This document shows, piece after piece, positions 1 through 11,368 of a stretch of DNA of 64,000 nt (its first letter is position 1; each line of letters starts with the position of its first letter). A program made the translations under genes and the position numbers. The notes below the pieces were generated by a model. That model had not been told where the DNA came from and made no database searches. It saw only the letters and a program-made list of their open reading frames with translations. The DNA comes from Dysidea avara (lineage: Eukaryota; Porifera; Demospongiae; Dictyoceratida; Dysideidae): positions 7,842,143 through 7,906,142 of the forward strand of contig NC_089274.1 in NCBI RefSeq assembly GCF_963678975.1, read 5' to 3'.

Positions 1-112
1 CAGCTGACGGCTGCTACCTTGTCTGGCACTGTAAATGAGTTGAGTGCTTTCAAGAACCTGTTCCGTCTTGTTTGTCCTTATTTCACTGACCATGCTCGTA
101 TTGCAAACAAAA
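1..112 (+). CDS. Possible partial exon of a gene entering from the left
   Basis: The frame is open from base 1 and reads through residues such as SGTVNELSAFKNLF and LVCPYFTDHARIAN. A good splice donor (aaaa followed by GTAAGT) comes at 113. The frame stays open past it to a stop near 234, but the composition becomes intron-like. I do not recognise the protein and found no convincing downstream exon before the satellite array. It could also be the tail of a transposon-encoded protein. Confidence 0.3.
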
Positions 113-2499
113 GTAAGTTCACTGAGAGTATGCAAATTATATTATATTTAGTCTTGTTTCAGTTGTACTTAGTGATTACAAGATTCTTGGACTTGGTTAT
201 CAGTGTATCAGATGCTTCTTGTGAGCTTACGTAACACGTTAGCCCAACAAGTCACATACTAAGTGGCTGTTTTATGTCTGGTTAGACTCACTGATAACAC
301 CTGTAAGTACACCAAATAATCCAGAATATGAATTATGTTTGCCTCCATTTAGGGTTGTGAGACCTGGTCTTATCAGACTTGTCTTAGTTGTACATGGATT
401 GTCGGTCTCAGACTTGGTTTCAGTTTTAAAAGATTGTTACAAACTGTAAGTACAATGATTGTTCAGTATACGCATTATATTTACCATCTTTAATAGAGTT
501 GTGGGACCTAGCCGCCGTTCTATGTGGTAATACTAGGTTTCCAGGCAAGGTCTCGGTTTTATGAGATTCATATTGTTACAAACTGTAAGTCCAACGATTG
601 TCCAGAATACACATTATATTTATTATCTTTGTATTAGAGCTGTGGGACAGTTCTACCAGACGACTAACAGATTGTCACAGAGTTCTACATAGTGATGATA
701 ATACAGGTAATTTGTAATGGAACTTGTGAATTGTATTTACTGTCGTACCTGCTGCAGTTGGATAAAGACTGATAAATGACAAAATTGATTTGATACTGTC
801 ATGGCCAAGGAGACATTGATTTACTAGCTGTACCTATTGTGGTTTTAACATATTTTACAGAATTAAATTCATTACAAATATAATTATAGAAAATATTTAA
901 TTAAGGTTATGGAAAGTAAAAAAGTACAGTAGTATAGTAGCCAATATATGGTTGAAATAGGTTTAGTATAGTCTGATAATACACCGCACTATACTAGTGA
1001 TTTAATCTCTAATATATGACTGTCTTAAATGTATTCAATAAGCTTGTTATAGTAAAGTCCTAATCTATTAATATATGCTGTACTATTTCATTCCAGTACT
1101 AACATAATAAGATTGTTATAGACCTTATTATTCTGGGCTTTTTTCACAGTGTAATATTATTACTTTTGTGGTAACTAAGTAATATAACGAAATATGCTAT
1201 AAAAACAGGTAATATAATTCAAGTTATTTTACTTACAAATGTAACGCGTTACCTAAGTATTAGCACATTTGTCGAATCACGTTTTTGTGGTTGTCGATGT
1301 TGGTGGCATCAACATTTATATTTTGGCAGGTGGTCAGGTTGTTTCATCACGTGATCCGGTGTCACGTGATCCCTCTCAGCGCAGGTCGGTGACAGGCGCG
1401 TAGCTGCTTTTCGAGCCTTTGTTGTAATCTGTATGACTCGATGTTGGATTTTTGGCCCCTGCAGCTAACTCGAGCCTATCTGGGCGAGAATTCCATAGCC
1501 CAAAGAAAGCCCATAATGGGGTAGTACGGGTTATAACTAAATGGCTAGTTGAAGTGTTGTTTGAGCTTAGTTTTCTTGATGCCCAGATGAGGTCTTGTCA
1601 CCTTTGATAGGCGCTGTTAAGTGTTAGCACGTGTGTCTACCTATTCGTGGTTGACCTGGCCACCTCGATGCAAACCATGCCAGCAGCACCGTTAGGAGTT
1701 GCAATTAGGTAATGGTTGTTGATACTGACCAGCATAGAAAGGCCAGATGTTTCTGCCACCTTTATTGCAATTGATATGGTCTGATGCCACCTCCTCTGTA
1801 ATTGATATAGTCGGATGCTAACAGTATAGACTGTATGATGTTACTGGTCTAGCTGTCTTGTTCACTGCAGCTGATCATGGTGTAGTCTGGTGATGACATA
1901 GCTGAGGTAGGGTTGCTGTGCTGATGTTTCTGCCACCTCGTTGTGACCTGGTCCCGTGCTAACGATATAGCTGATATGTGGCTGTAGTTACAGTGCATGG
2001 TAATAATGTATAGCTGTCCCAATTTTTTGCCACCGATGTAGACGGACGTTGACTGTGTAGTGTTGCTGATGTAGCAGTCACCTCAACCGCAGCTGATGCC
2101 TGCAATATAGCTGCCATGTAGATGTGTGATGACAGGTCACATTTGTGATTGATAATTGGGTAGCTGATGTGTGACTGTACTGTGATATCCACGTTAATTT
2201 TACTGGGATTGATGCACCCAGGTACTAATGTCGTAGCAAACATGACTGAAGAGCACTACCAGCACTGTCACATTTATTGCAGTCAGCTGCAGGTGTTACC
2301 AGCATTGCTGAAGTGTGAGTGTACCGGCTGAGTTACCAAAGTAGCTGTCATATATTTATTGCAATTGATGCAATCAGACACACGTAGTAGATGTGTGATT
2401 GCAATGTAGTTGTCCCATTTAATGCGGCAGGTGCTGCCGATCGACATTGCTGATGTGTGACTATGAGCTCCCAACTTGCATGTCTGTGGTTGATGCAGT
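113..2499. other. Intergenic or intronic stretch, no gene seen
   Basis: AT-rich sequence without a convincing ORF. Two copies of the palindrome TCACGTGAT (E-box core CACGTG) lie at 1347-1355 and 1362-1370 in a locally GC-richer patch (about 1340-1500) that could be regulatory. From about 1640 the sequence becomes loosely repetitive (gctgatgtgtgat-like, gatgtagc-like) and grades into the satellite that follows, so it may be an eroded edge of that array. Confidence 0.5.
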
Positions 2500-5400
2500 C
2501 AGGTGCTACTCATCTTACAAGTGCTACTGATGTAGCTCATGTTACAAGTACTACCAAGGTAGTTTATGACCATGTTTGTGTGTAGCTCATATTTGCGTGC
2601 TACTGACGTAACTCATGTTACAACTTACAAGTACTACTGAGGTAGCTCATGTGTAGATAGTTCATGTTTGAGTGCTACCAGTGTAGCCCTTGTTTGAGCG
2701 CTGATGTAGCCCCCGTTTACCAATGTCGCTCATGTTTGAGTGCTACTCAGATAGCTCGTGTGTGAGTGCTATTGACATCACTCATAATTGAGTGCTGCCA
2801 ACTTCCATCATCTGAGTGCTACCGACATAGCTCATGTATGGGAGCTACCAACGTAGCTCATATCTGGGTAATACCAATGTAGCTCATGTTTGAGTGCAAC
2901 TGACGTAGCTCGTGTTTGAATGCTACTGATGTAGCCCGTGTTTGAGTGCTACGGACATAGCTTGTGTTTGAATACTGCCAACGTAGCTCAAATCTGAGTG
3001 CTACTGATGTAGCTCATGTTTGAGTGCTACTGATGTAGCACATGTGAGTGCTACCAACATAGCTCACATTGTGAGATGTAGCTCATGTTTGAGTATCAAC
3101 TTACCAACATAGCTCATGTCTGGCTACTACTGATGTAGCTCATGTCTGAGTGTTACTGACATATTGAGTGCTACCGACATAGCTCGGGTTTGAGTACTAC
3201 TGGCATAGCTCATGTGAGTGCTACCGACGTAGCTCATGTGTGAGTGCTACCGACATAGCTCATATTTAAATGATGCTGGCGTAGCTGATTTTATTATTTT
3301 TTAATTTTTTAGTGCTACCGACGTAGCTCATGTTTGAATACTACCGATATAGCTCATGTGAGTGCTACTGACGCTGCTCATGTGTAAGTGCTTCTGGTGT
3401 AGCTGATGTTTGAGCGCTGCTGACGTAGCTCATGTTTGAGTGCTACTGACATAGCTCATGTGTGAGTACTACCAACATAGCTCGCATTGTGATATGTAGC
3501 TCGTGTACGAGTACCAACTTACCTCATTTCAGTACTACCAACATAGCTCATGTTTGAGTGCTACTGACGTAGCTTGTGTTTGAGTGCTACCGGCATAGCT
3601 CATTTTGAGTTCTACCGACATAGCTCCTGTGTGAGTGCTACCGATGTAGCTCACATTGTGATGTGTAGTTCCTGTTTGAGTCCAAACTTACCTCATTTTA
3701 GTACCACCCGCATAGCTCATGTTTGGCTACTACCGATTTATCTCATGTCTGAGTGTTACTGACAGCTTGTATCTGGGTGTTACTGACCTATTGAGTGCTA
3801 CTGATGTAGCTCAGGTTTGAGTACTACTGACATAGCTTGTGTGAGTGCTACCGACATACGTAGCCCATGTGTGAGTGCTACCGACGTAGCTTATGTTTGA
3901 GTGCTAATGGCGTAGCTGATGTTTGAGTGCTACCGACGTAGCTCATGTTTGAGTGCTACCAACGTAGCACATGTGTGAGTGCTACCAACGTAGCTAACCT
4001 TGTGATATGTGGCTCATGTCTGAGTACTAACTTACCTCATTTCAGCCAACATATATAGCTCATGTTTGAGTGCTACTGACATAGCTTATGTTGACATAGA
4101 TCCTGTGTGAGTGCTACCAACGTAGCTCGCATTGTGATATATAACTCATGTTTGAGTACCAACTTACCTTGTTTCAGTACTACCAGCATAGCTGATGTCT
4201 GGCTACTACTGATGTAGTTTATGACTGAGTGTTACTGACAGCTCATGTCTGGGTATTACTGACATATTGAGTGCTACAGATGTAGCTCAGGTTTGTGTAC
4301 TAGTGAATGTGGGTGCTACTGACGTAGCTCATGTGTGAGTGCTACCGATGCAGCTCGTGTTTGAGTGCTACCAACGTAGCTCTTGTTTGAGTGGTACCAG
4401 TGCGTATATCTCATTCACTCAAGATATTGCACAGTTAGGTGTGTGAATTTCGTAGTTGTAACATGGGCACGAATGATCTTCCAGGCACGAGTGATCTGCC
4501 AGAAATGTATACCCAAGTCCTCGGTGCAAGAGTGCTACTGATGTAGCTCATGTCTGAGTGCTACCAGTGTAGCTCATCACATTGTGACATGCAGCCCATG
4601 TCTGAGTACCAACTTACCTCATCTCAGCACTACCAACGCAGCTCATGTTTGAGTACTACTGACACAGCTCATGCTTGAGTACTACTGACATAGTTCATGT
4701 GAGTGCTACTGATGTAGCTGATGTGTGAGTGCCACCAATGTAGCTCATGTTTGAATGCCACCAATGCAGCTCGTGCGACCAGCATAGTCTGCACCGCAAG
4801 ATGCAGCTCATGTTAAGTACCATTTGAGTGTTGCCAACATAGCTCCCGTTGTGATATGTAGCTTACGTTTGAGCACCAACTTGCCTCCTTTCATCAGTAT
4901 TACCAACATAGCTCGTGTCCGGCTACCACTGATGTAGCTCATGTCTGAGCGTTACTGATGTATTGAGAGCTACCGGCATAGCTCAGGTGTGAGTACTACT
5001 GGCATAGCTCATGTGTGAGTCCTACTGACGTAGCTCATGTTTGACTGCTACCAGCCTAACTGATGTGTGATGAGTGCTACCAACGTAGCTCATGTTTGAG
5101 TGGTACTAACATAGCTCATGTTTGAGTGCTACGAGGTAGCTCATGTTTGAGTGCTACCAATGTAACTCATGTGTGAGTGCTACCAACGTAGCTCACATTG
5201 TAATATGTAACTCATGTTCAAGTACCGACTTACCTCATTTCAGTAGTACCAACGTAGCTCATGTTTGAGTACTACTGACACGGCTCATGTTTGAGTACTA
5301 CTGACATAGCTCATGTGAGTGCTACCGACGTAGCTCATGTGTGGGTGCTACTGACGTGGCTCATGTTTGAGTGCCACCGATGTAACTCACATTGTGATAT

Positions 5401-5850
5401 ATAGCTCATGTCTGAGTACCAACTTACCTCGTTTCAGTACTACCAACATAGTTCATGTTAGAGTACTACTGACACATGTTTGAGTAATACCAACTGAGTG
5501 ATACCGATGTAGCTCATGTATGAGTGCTACTGATGTAGCTCATGTTTGAGTGCTACCAACGTAGCTCACATTGTGATATATAACTCATGTTTGAGTACCA
5601 ACTTACCTCATTTCGGTACTACCACCATAGCTCATATTGGCTACTACTGATGTAGCTCATGACTGAGTGTTGCTGACAGCTCATGTCTGGGTGTTACTGG
5701 CAGATTGAGTGCTACCGATGTAGCTCAACTACTGACATAGCTCATGTGAGTGCTACCGACGTAGCTCATGTGCGTGCTACCGAAGTAGCTCATGTATGAG
5801 TGCTACCGATGTAGCTCATGTTTGAGTGCTACCGACGTAGCTAATGTTTG

Positions 5851-6240
5851 AGTGCTCCAGGCATAGCACATGTTTGAGTGCTACCAACGTAGCTCATGTT
5901 TGAGTGCTACTGATGTAGCTCGTGTTTGAGTGCTACCGACGTAGCTCATGTTTGAGTGCTACCGACGTAGCTCATGTTTGAGTGCTCCAGGCATAGCACA
6001 TGTTTGAGTGCTACCAACGTAGCTCATGTTTGAGTGCTACTGATGTAGCTCGTGTTTGAGTGCTACCGACGTAGCTCATGTTTGAGTGCTACCGACGTAG
6101 CTCATGTTTGAGTGCTCCAGGCATAGCTAATGTTTGAGTGCTACCGACGTAGCTCATGAGTGCTACCAACGTAGCTCATGTGTGTGCTACTGATGTAGCT
6201 CATGTTTGAGTGCTACCGACATAGCTCATGTCTGAGTGCT
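5851..6240. repeat. Higher-order 130-bp repeat inside the satellite
   Basis: The marker variant AGTGCTCCAGGCATAGC occurs at 5851, 5981 and 6111, exactly 130 bp apart (five 26-bp units). The monomers between are nearly identical from one period to the next. A further copy near 6236 is out of register. This shows recent amplification of a five-monomer block rather than of single units. Confidence 0.8.
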
Positions 6241-7323
6241 CCAGGCATAGCTCATGTTTGAGTGCTACCGACGTAGCTCATGTTTGAGTACTATCGGCGT
6301 AACTGATGCATAAGTGCTACCGACGTAGCTCACATTGTGAGATGTAGCCGATGTTTAAGTACCAACTTACCCCATTTGAGTGTTTCCAATATTGCTCACA
6401 TTGTGATATGTATTGATACAGCTTATGCATGAGATGTAGCTCATGTGTGAGTGCTACCAACGTAGCTCATGTCTGTGAATGCTACCACCGACATAGCTCA
6501 TGTCAGTGAGTACTACCGGCATAGATCGTGTCTGTAAGTGCCACTGACGTAGCTCATGTTTGAGTGCTACCGATGTAGCTAATGTTTGAGTACTATCGGT
6601 GTAATTGATGCGTGAGTGCTACCGACGTAGCTCACATTGTGAGACGTAGCCCATGTTTAAGTACCAACTTTCTCCATTTGAGTGTTTCCAACATTGCTCA
6701 CATTGTGATATGTAGTGATACAGCTCATGTGTGAGTGCTACCAACGTAGCTCATGTCTGTGAGTGCTACCACTGATGTAGCTCATGTCTGTGAGTGCTAC
6801 CACTGATGTAGCTCATGTCTGAGTGCTACCGACGTAGCTGTGTGAGTGCTACCGATGTAGCTCACATTGTGAGATGTGGCTCATGTTTAAATACCAACTT
6901 ACCCCATTTGAGTGTTTCCAACATTGCTCACATCGTGATATGTAGTGATACAGCTTATGCATGAGATGTAACTCATGTGTGAGTGCTACCAACGTAGCTC
7001 ATGTCTGTGAGTGCTACCACCAACGTAGCTCGTGTCTGTAAGTGCTACCGACATAGCTGATGCCTGTGAGTGCTACCAACATAGCTCACGTCTGTGACTG
7101 CTACCAATGTAGCTCGTATCTGTGAGTGCTACCGACGTAGCTCATGTCTGTGAGTGCTACCAACGTAGTTGATGCGTGAGTGCTACCGATGTAGCTCACA
7201 TTGTGAGATGTAGCCCATGTTTAAGTACCAACTTATCCCATTTGAGTGTTTCCAACATTGCTCACATCGTGATATGTAGTGATACAGTTTATGCATGAGA
7301 TGTAGCTCATGTGTGAGTGCTAC

Positions 7324-7349
7324 CATAGATATTAGAGTACATATCTATG
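7324..7349. mobile_element. 26-bp micro-hairpin insertion (CATAGATA family)
   Basis: A 26-bp near-perfect hairpin beginning CATAGATAT and ending ATATCTATG interrupts a satellite monomer. It is flanked by a 7-bp direct repeat GTGCTAC (7317-7323 and 7350-7356). GTGCTAC is also satellite sequence, but an uninterrupted monomer has it once, so its presence on both sides fits a target duplication. The same ends and 7-bp duplications are seen at 13561, 53306 and 57753. Confidence 0.75.
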
Positions 7350-7546
7350 GTGCTACCACCAACGTAGCTCATGTCTGTAAGTGCTACCGACGTAGCTGAT
7401 GTCTGAGTGCTACCGATGTAGCTCATGTCGTGAGTGCTACCGACGTAGCTCATGTCTGTGAGTGCTACCGACGTAGCTCATGTCTGTGAGTGCTACCGAC
7501 GTAGCTCATGTCTGCGAGTGCTACCGACGTAGCTCATGTCTGTGAG

Positions 7547-7891
7547 TAGTCTGGTGACAGCCGCATTCAGTACCTGTGCAGATGGAATGCAATTAAATTT
7601 GAAAATACGCGCGAAACACTTGGACAATTTCCGGTAACACAGCGCGACAGCTACTGTACTTGAATGACGTCTATTTCCTCTACAAACCCTTACATTTGTA
7701 CTGGTTGTAGAAAAGACATAAGAAGCTTGCCATAATCAGTGGCCAAATCGGAATAACGTCATAGAATGTTGTTAATTGGTCACTAAGCGATCTGATTGGA
7801 CGCACCAGTTTTCCGTAAGGCTGGCACAGGTACTGAATGCGGCTGTCACCAGACCCTCGCGTTACGCGCGCGGGTCGGCTACGCCAGACTA
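7547..7891. mobile_element. 345-bp foldback MITE inside the satellite
   Basis: Starts TAGTCTGGTGACAGCCGC and ends with the reverse complement of TAGTCTGGCGTAGCC. GGTGACAGCCGCATTCAG near the left pairs with CTGAATGCGGCTGTCACC near the right. The right arm carries about 35 bp of extra GC-rich sequence (CTCGCGTTACGCGCG) that the left arm lacks. It is flanked by TCTGTGAG on both sides (7539-7546 and 7892-7899), though this could be satellite periodicity. The ends resemble the larger element at 8914-9889. Confidence 0.8.
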
Positions 7892-8055
7892 TCTGTGAGT
7901 GCTACCGACGTAGCTCATGTCTGTGAGTGCTACCGACGTAGCTCATGTCTGTGAGTGCTACCGACGTAGCTCATGTCTGTGAGTGCTACCGACGTAGCTC
8001 ATGTCTGTGAGTGCTACCGACGTAGCTCGTGTCTGTGAGTGCTACTGATGTAGCT

Positions 8056-8913
8056 GCCAATCCACCTGTCCCTCACTGAACCAAGCCTAGCTAACATCCC
8101 CTTTATTTTATTCCCCTCCTAAGGGCTAAAAACACAAGAAATGTGGAATCCAATTAAATTTGTGGTCAGCTCATGCCTAAATTCCTTTAGAAGAAAATTC
8201 CAACAACCTTACCCTAACAGGCCAGGTACCCTCTACACCTATCCCCAGGATTTACTACATTTCACTCCCTTCCTGTGTGAAGGTCGGGAGGAGGCACGGT
8301 ATTAAACCGGTAATTGGTTTGTGGGGACTTCCGGTGGTAGGTGACAGCTCACCCGGCGAGACGATACTGGGGGATCGATCGAAAGAATCAGTTGTTGATC
8401 TGTTTGTGTATCAGTGCCACCACGGCCAGAGCACTATCGATCAACTAGTGAAACTTGCTTGAACATCTTTATGGTCACAATCTGACGGCTGTCGCAGTGG
8501 TTCAAGGGGAGACAAAAACCTACTGTAGGATATCGTTCCGCTTCAGTGAGGTAGAAATGCCATTGTTCTCCGTCTCACACTTTTACGCACGACAAGTTGA
8601 AGTTCGATCACACGAGTCAACAAATGGCGCATTCTGCATCACGTGCGTGATTGGCTGAAGGCGTGCGTGATTGGCTGAAGGCGTGCGTGATTCTTTGTGT
8701 GCTAACCACGGTTAAGCTATTAACCTTCATATATGTAGTTACTGTAACGAGTCTAATATTACGTAATATTATTACTACAAGTAACGAAGTTACTAATCTC
8801 GTTAGTGATCCACTGAGTAACGCCTAGCCACAATGAAGTAATGAAGCCTACTGAATGAAGCTTATTCACCAGCTTCTTACTTATAACTAATATTTGCACA
8901 TTATCCGACAACG
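8056..8913. other. No gene seen; short tandem repeat
   Basis: Sequence right of the satellite with two overlapping short ORFs (8277-8462, 8455-8658) that match nothing I recognise and have no clear splice context. At 8641-8693 a 20-bp unit (GCGTGCGTGATTGGCTGAAG) repeats nearly three times; each unit contains an inverted CCAAT box (ATTGG). Regulatory use is possible but unproven. Confidence 0.4.
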
Positions 8914-9889
8914 TAGTCTCGTGCCCAGACCCCACCCACTGCGTTGAATAGGGTCTGGTGACATTCGCAGGAGTTTTGGGCCCTACGCCATTTTTCATTT
9001 CTGACCAATCGGACGCCTTGATTCAGGTACAACGCGATTTGATAGGCTGGAACTAGGAATTTGGCCGACTACAGCTATGGATACAAATGCGTAAACAATA
9101 TGGCGTAGGCCCCAAAACTCCTGCGAATGTCACCAGACCGACGAAATCTACAGCATTGTCCTAGCCATCTACGTGAGCTAGCATATAAACAATTTGTCTT
9201 GCCTATTTTAGAGTATTGTTCCCCAATATGGGATCCATATCACCAAACTAACATAAATCAAGTAGAGATGGTCCAACATAGAGCTGCTCGTTTTGTCACA
9301 GGTCAACCATGGAGACGAAATAATAGAGACAGCATCACTAACATCCTTGAAAACTTGCAATGGCCTACACTACAAGAACGTCGCAAATCAGCTAGACTAG
9401 TTTTACTATATAAAGTACTACATGATTTATTAATTATACCAAACTGTTATCTCCCATTTAAATCTACTGTATTACGGACCCGACACTCACACAACTTTAA
9501 ACTAGTACCTTACCAACCAAGAATTGATGTATATAAATATTCCTTCCTCCCAAGAACTGTACCAGAATGGAATAGATTAGATGCTGAGATTATTGAGACT
9601 GACTGTGTTGAAGAATTTAAGCAAAAATTAGCCCCTTTTATGTATATGGTTAAGTAACTTATCGTAATTGTATATATTTTTATAGTTTATTATTGTAATT
9701 GTACATACGTATATAATTAAGTAACTTGTCGTAATTGTACATACTTATATAGTTAAGTAACTAATTGAAATTGTACACATGTAATTGCACATCAGCATTA
9801 TACCCCTGGAGGGTCCTGCTGATTAACATTAAATAATAATAATAATAGACCCTATTTAACGCAGTGGGTGGGGTCTGGGCACGAGACTA
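8914..9889. mobile_element. MULE-like foldback element with nested LINE
   Basis: Terminal inverted repeats of more than 80 bp begin TAGTCTCGTGCCCAGACC. They are flanked by a 9-bp direct repeat CCGACAACG (8905-8913 and 9890-9898), typical of Mutator-like elements. The left arm runs to about 9000. The right arm resumes at about 9090 and is split by a LINE at 9140-9846. Without the LINE the element is about 265 bp and non-coding. Its inner sequence GGTCTGGTGACA is shared with the MITE at 7547. Confidence 0.82.
9140..9846 (+). mobile_element. 5'-truncated non-LTR retrotransposon (LINE), RT C-terminal part
   Basis: The open frame down to 9657 encodes the end of a LINE reverse transcriptase. It shows LEYCSPIWDPY, VQHRAARFV, RDSI, WPTLQERR and FLPRTVPEWNRL, typical of the region after the polymerase core in CR1/L2/Jockey-like elements. 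The apparent start codon at 9127 belongs to the host foldback. A short 3' UTR follows and ends in an AAT-repeat tail. AGACC occurs at both junctions (9135-9139 and 9847-9851) and is probably the target duplication, showing target-primed insertion of a truncated copy. Relatives lie at 16255 and 59623. Confidence 0.88.
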
Positions 9890-10057
9890 CCGACAACGCA
9901 ATATTGTCACGTGATAAGGTGGTAGTTTCACATGTGACAGCTTAAGGCTGTGGACACAAAGTAATATAATATGTAATATTATTATAGTTACTTTATTTTA
10001 TGGGTAATATGTAACTGTAACTAAATAGTTCAGTTGCAAGTAATATGTAACTAGTTA

Positions 10058-10679
10058 CAGTGGAGCCTGTCTATAAAGTAGACTATAATGGTCACCTTGG
10101 GACCAGATATATCTGGCCTTTATATACAGGTGGCTGTTATAGAGAAAACCTGTATAAGGTGGTCAGCAGCATTTTAGTGGCTATGGCCGTTATAAATGAG
10201 CGATTACTATTAAGAGGCTCGCGCCAACCGCAATGCAGTAATATTTTTAGTACAGAAAGGACAAGGTGAGCTTGTTATGAATGTTGGTTGTAGCTATTGA
10301 ATACGTTTAAGCAATGAAGCCTAATAGATTATATAGTATTCATTGAACGGCAGGAAGTGTGATAATTGTGCATTAATTGAAACGGTGCCGTGGTGCTAGA
10401 CAGTTGGCTCGAGTTGGCTCAACAAGCCACCATAAAAGGTAGCGACCGCTATATGAAGGAGAAAGTTATGTATACAGTGATTCATAGTCGAATTCTTGGT
10501 TGGCCGTTATACGCGTTAGACAGGTGACCGCTGAATGCAGACAACAATGCATACATTTGTAGGGAAAATATTTGGGACCTCGTGTCCATGGCCGTTATGC
10601 AGAGGTGACCGCTTAATCCAGGTGACCGCTTAATCCAGGTGACCGCTTAATCCAGGTGACCGTAACACAGGTTCCACTG
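10058..10679. mobile_element. Tc1/mariner-type MITE with internal 17-bp tandem repeats
   Basis: Ends CAGTGGAGCCTGT and ACAGGTTCCACTG, flanked by TA on both sides (10056-10057, 10680-10681). This is the signature of a non-autonomous mariner-like element. Near the right end GGTGACCGCTTAATCCA is repeated three times. No coding capacity. Related short elements lie at 34686-34892 and 43179-43412. Confidence 0.8.
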
Positions 10680-10681
10680 TA

Positions 10682-11368
10682 CTTGTAAAAAGTAACTTGC
10701 CCAACACTGTCTATATCAAAGTATACATACTTATCATGATGATAACTATACTGTGTATATTACCATAGATAATAAATGATATTACATGGAAGCATCACAC
10801 AATTAATGATAGCTAACAAGGCAGACAACATCACCATTCAATCTGCAGCCCACAACACCATAATAGTCTACCTCAATATATGGCATAATTATATGGCACT
10901 AATCACCCTTCATATTATGTAACAATAATTTTCCTAAGCTACTTTACTATTATACTGGTGATATAGAACTGTCATGTTGGTAGGTGCTGAGTATGGAAAA
11001 GCACAAACCAAGGTGTCATTCTATACCACCTTACTTACACCATAGATAATATACCTACTGACATGCTTACACTCTCTGGCCTTATACTATATTTAGTACC
11101 AGTACTTTATTAGCTACATGCATGCAGTTTTCAGTTTTTTGTATAGGAATTAGACCCTTTTAATTAATCCAATATATAATATTGACTTCTTTAGTCAACC
11201 AAGTGTATATACAGGAAAGGTGCTCACCACAAGACTCAGTACAACTGCATATTGTGACAATAACATTTTCAATATAGGATACAGGATATATAATAGTTAT
11301 CAAAACACTAATGGTCATGCAGTTTGTGTTCTTGTAGCACAAAATTAATATGTATATTCTATTGCAAA
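10682..11368. other. Downstream flank of copy 1, no gene seen
   Basis: AT-rich sequence holding the 3' flank of the minus-strand gene at 11369-13069. CATAGATAATATACC at 11041-11055 matches one end of the CATAGATA hairpin family without a clear partner; a possible inverted partner lies at 13112-13124. No ORF is worth calling. Confidence 0.4.

Larger units (their letters stand above)
2500..8055. repeat. Satellite array with ~26-bp unit, dyad-symmetric
   Basis: About 5.5 kb of tandem copies of a unit close to GAGTGCTACCGACGTAGC plus TCATGTTT (26 bp; 28 bp when the tail is TCATGTCTGT). Each unit holds an inverted repeat GCTAC-n4-GTAGC, widened by flanking GAG/CTC. Variants such as CATTGTGATATGTAGC followed by GTACCAACTTACCTCATTT recur every few hundred bases and mark higher-order organisation. 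The most uniform copies are at the right (7400-8055); the left edge is degenerate. A non-repeat patch lies at about 4410-4525. Short ORFs inside the array are repeat artefacts. Confidence 0.93.

Noticed and set aside
2500..8055. CRISPR-like array
   Set aside because: Units are contiguous 26-bp tandem monomers with no unique spacers, in a eukaryotic context; this is satellite DNA.
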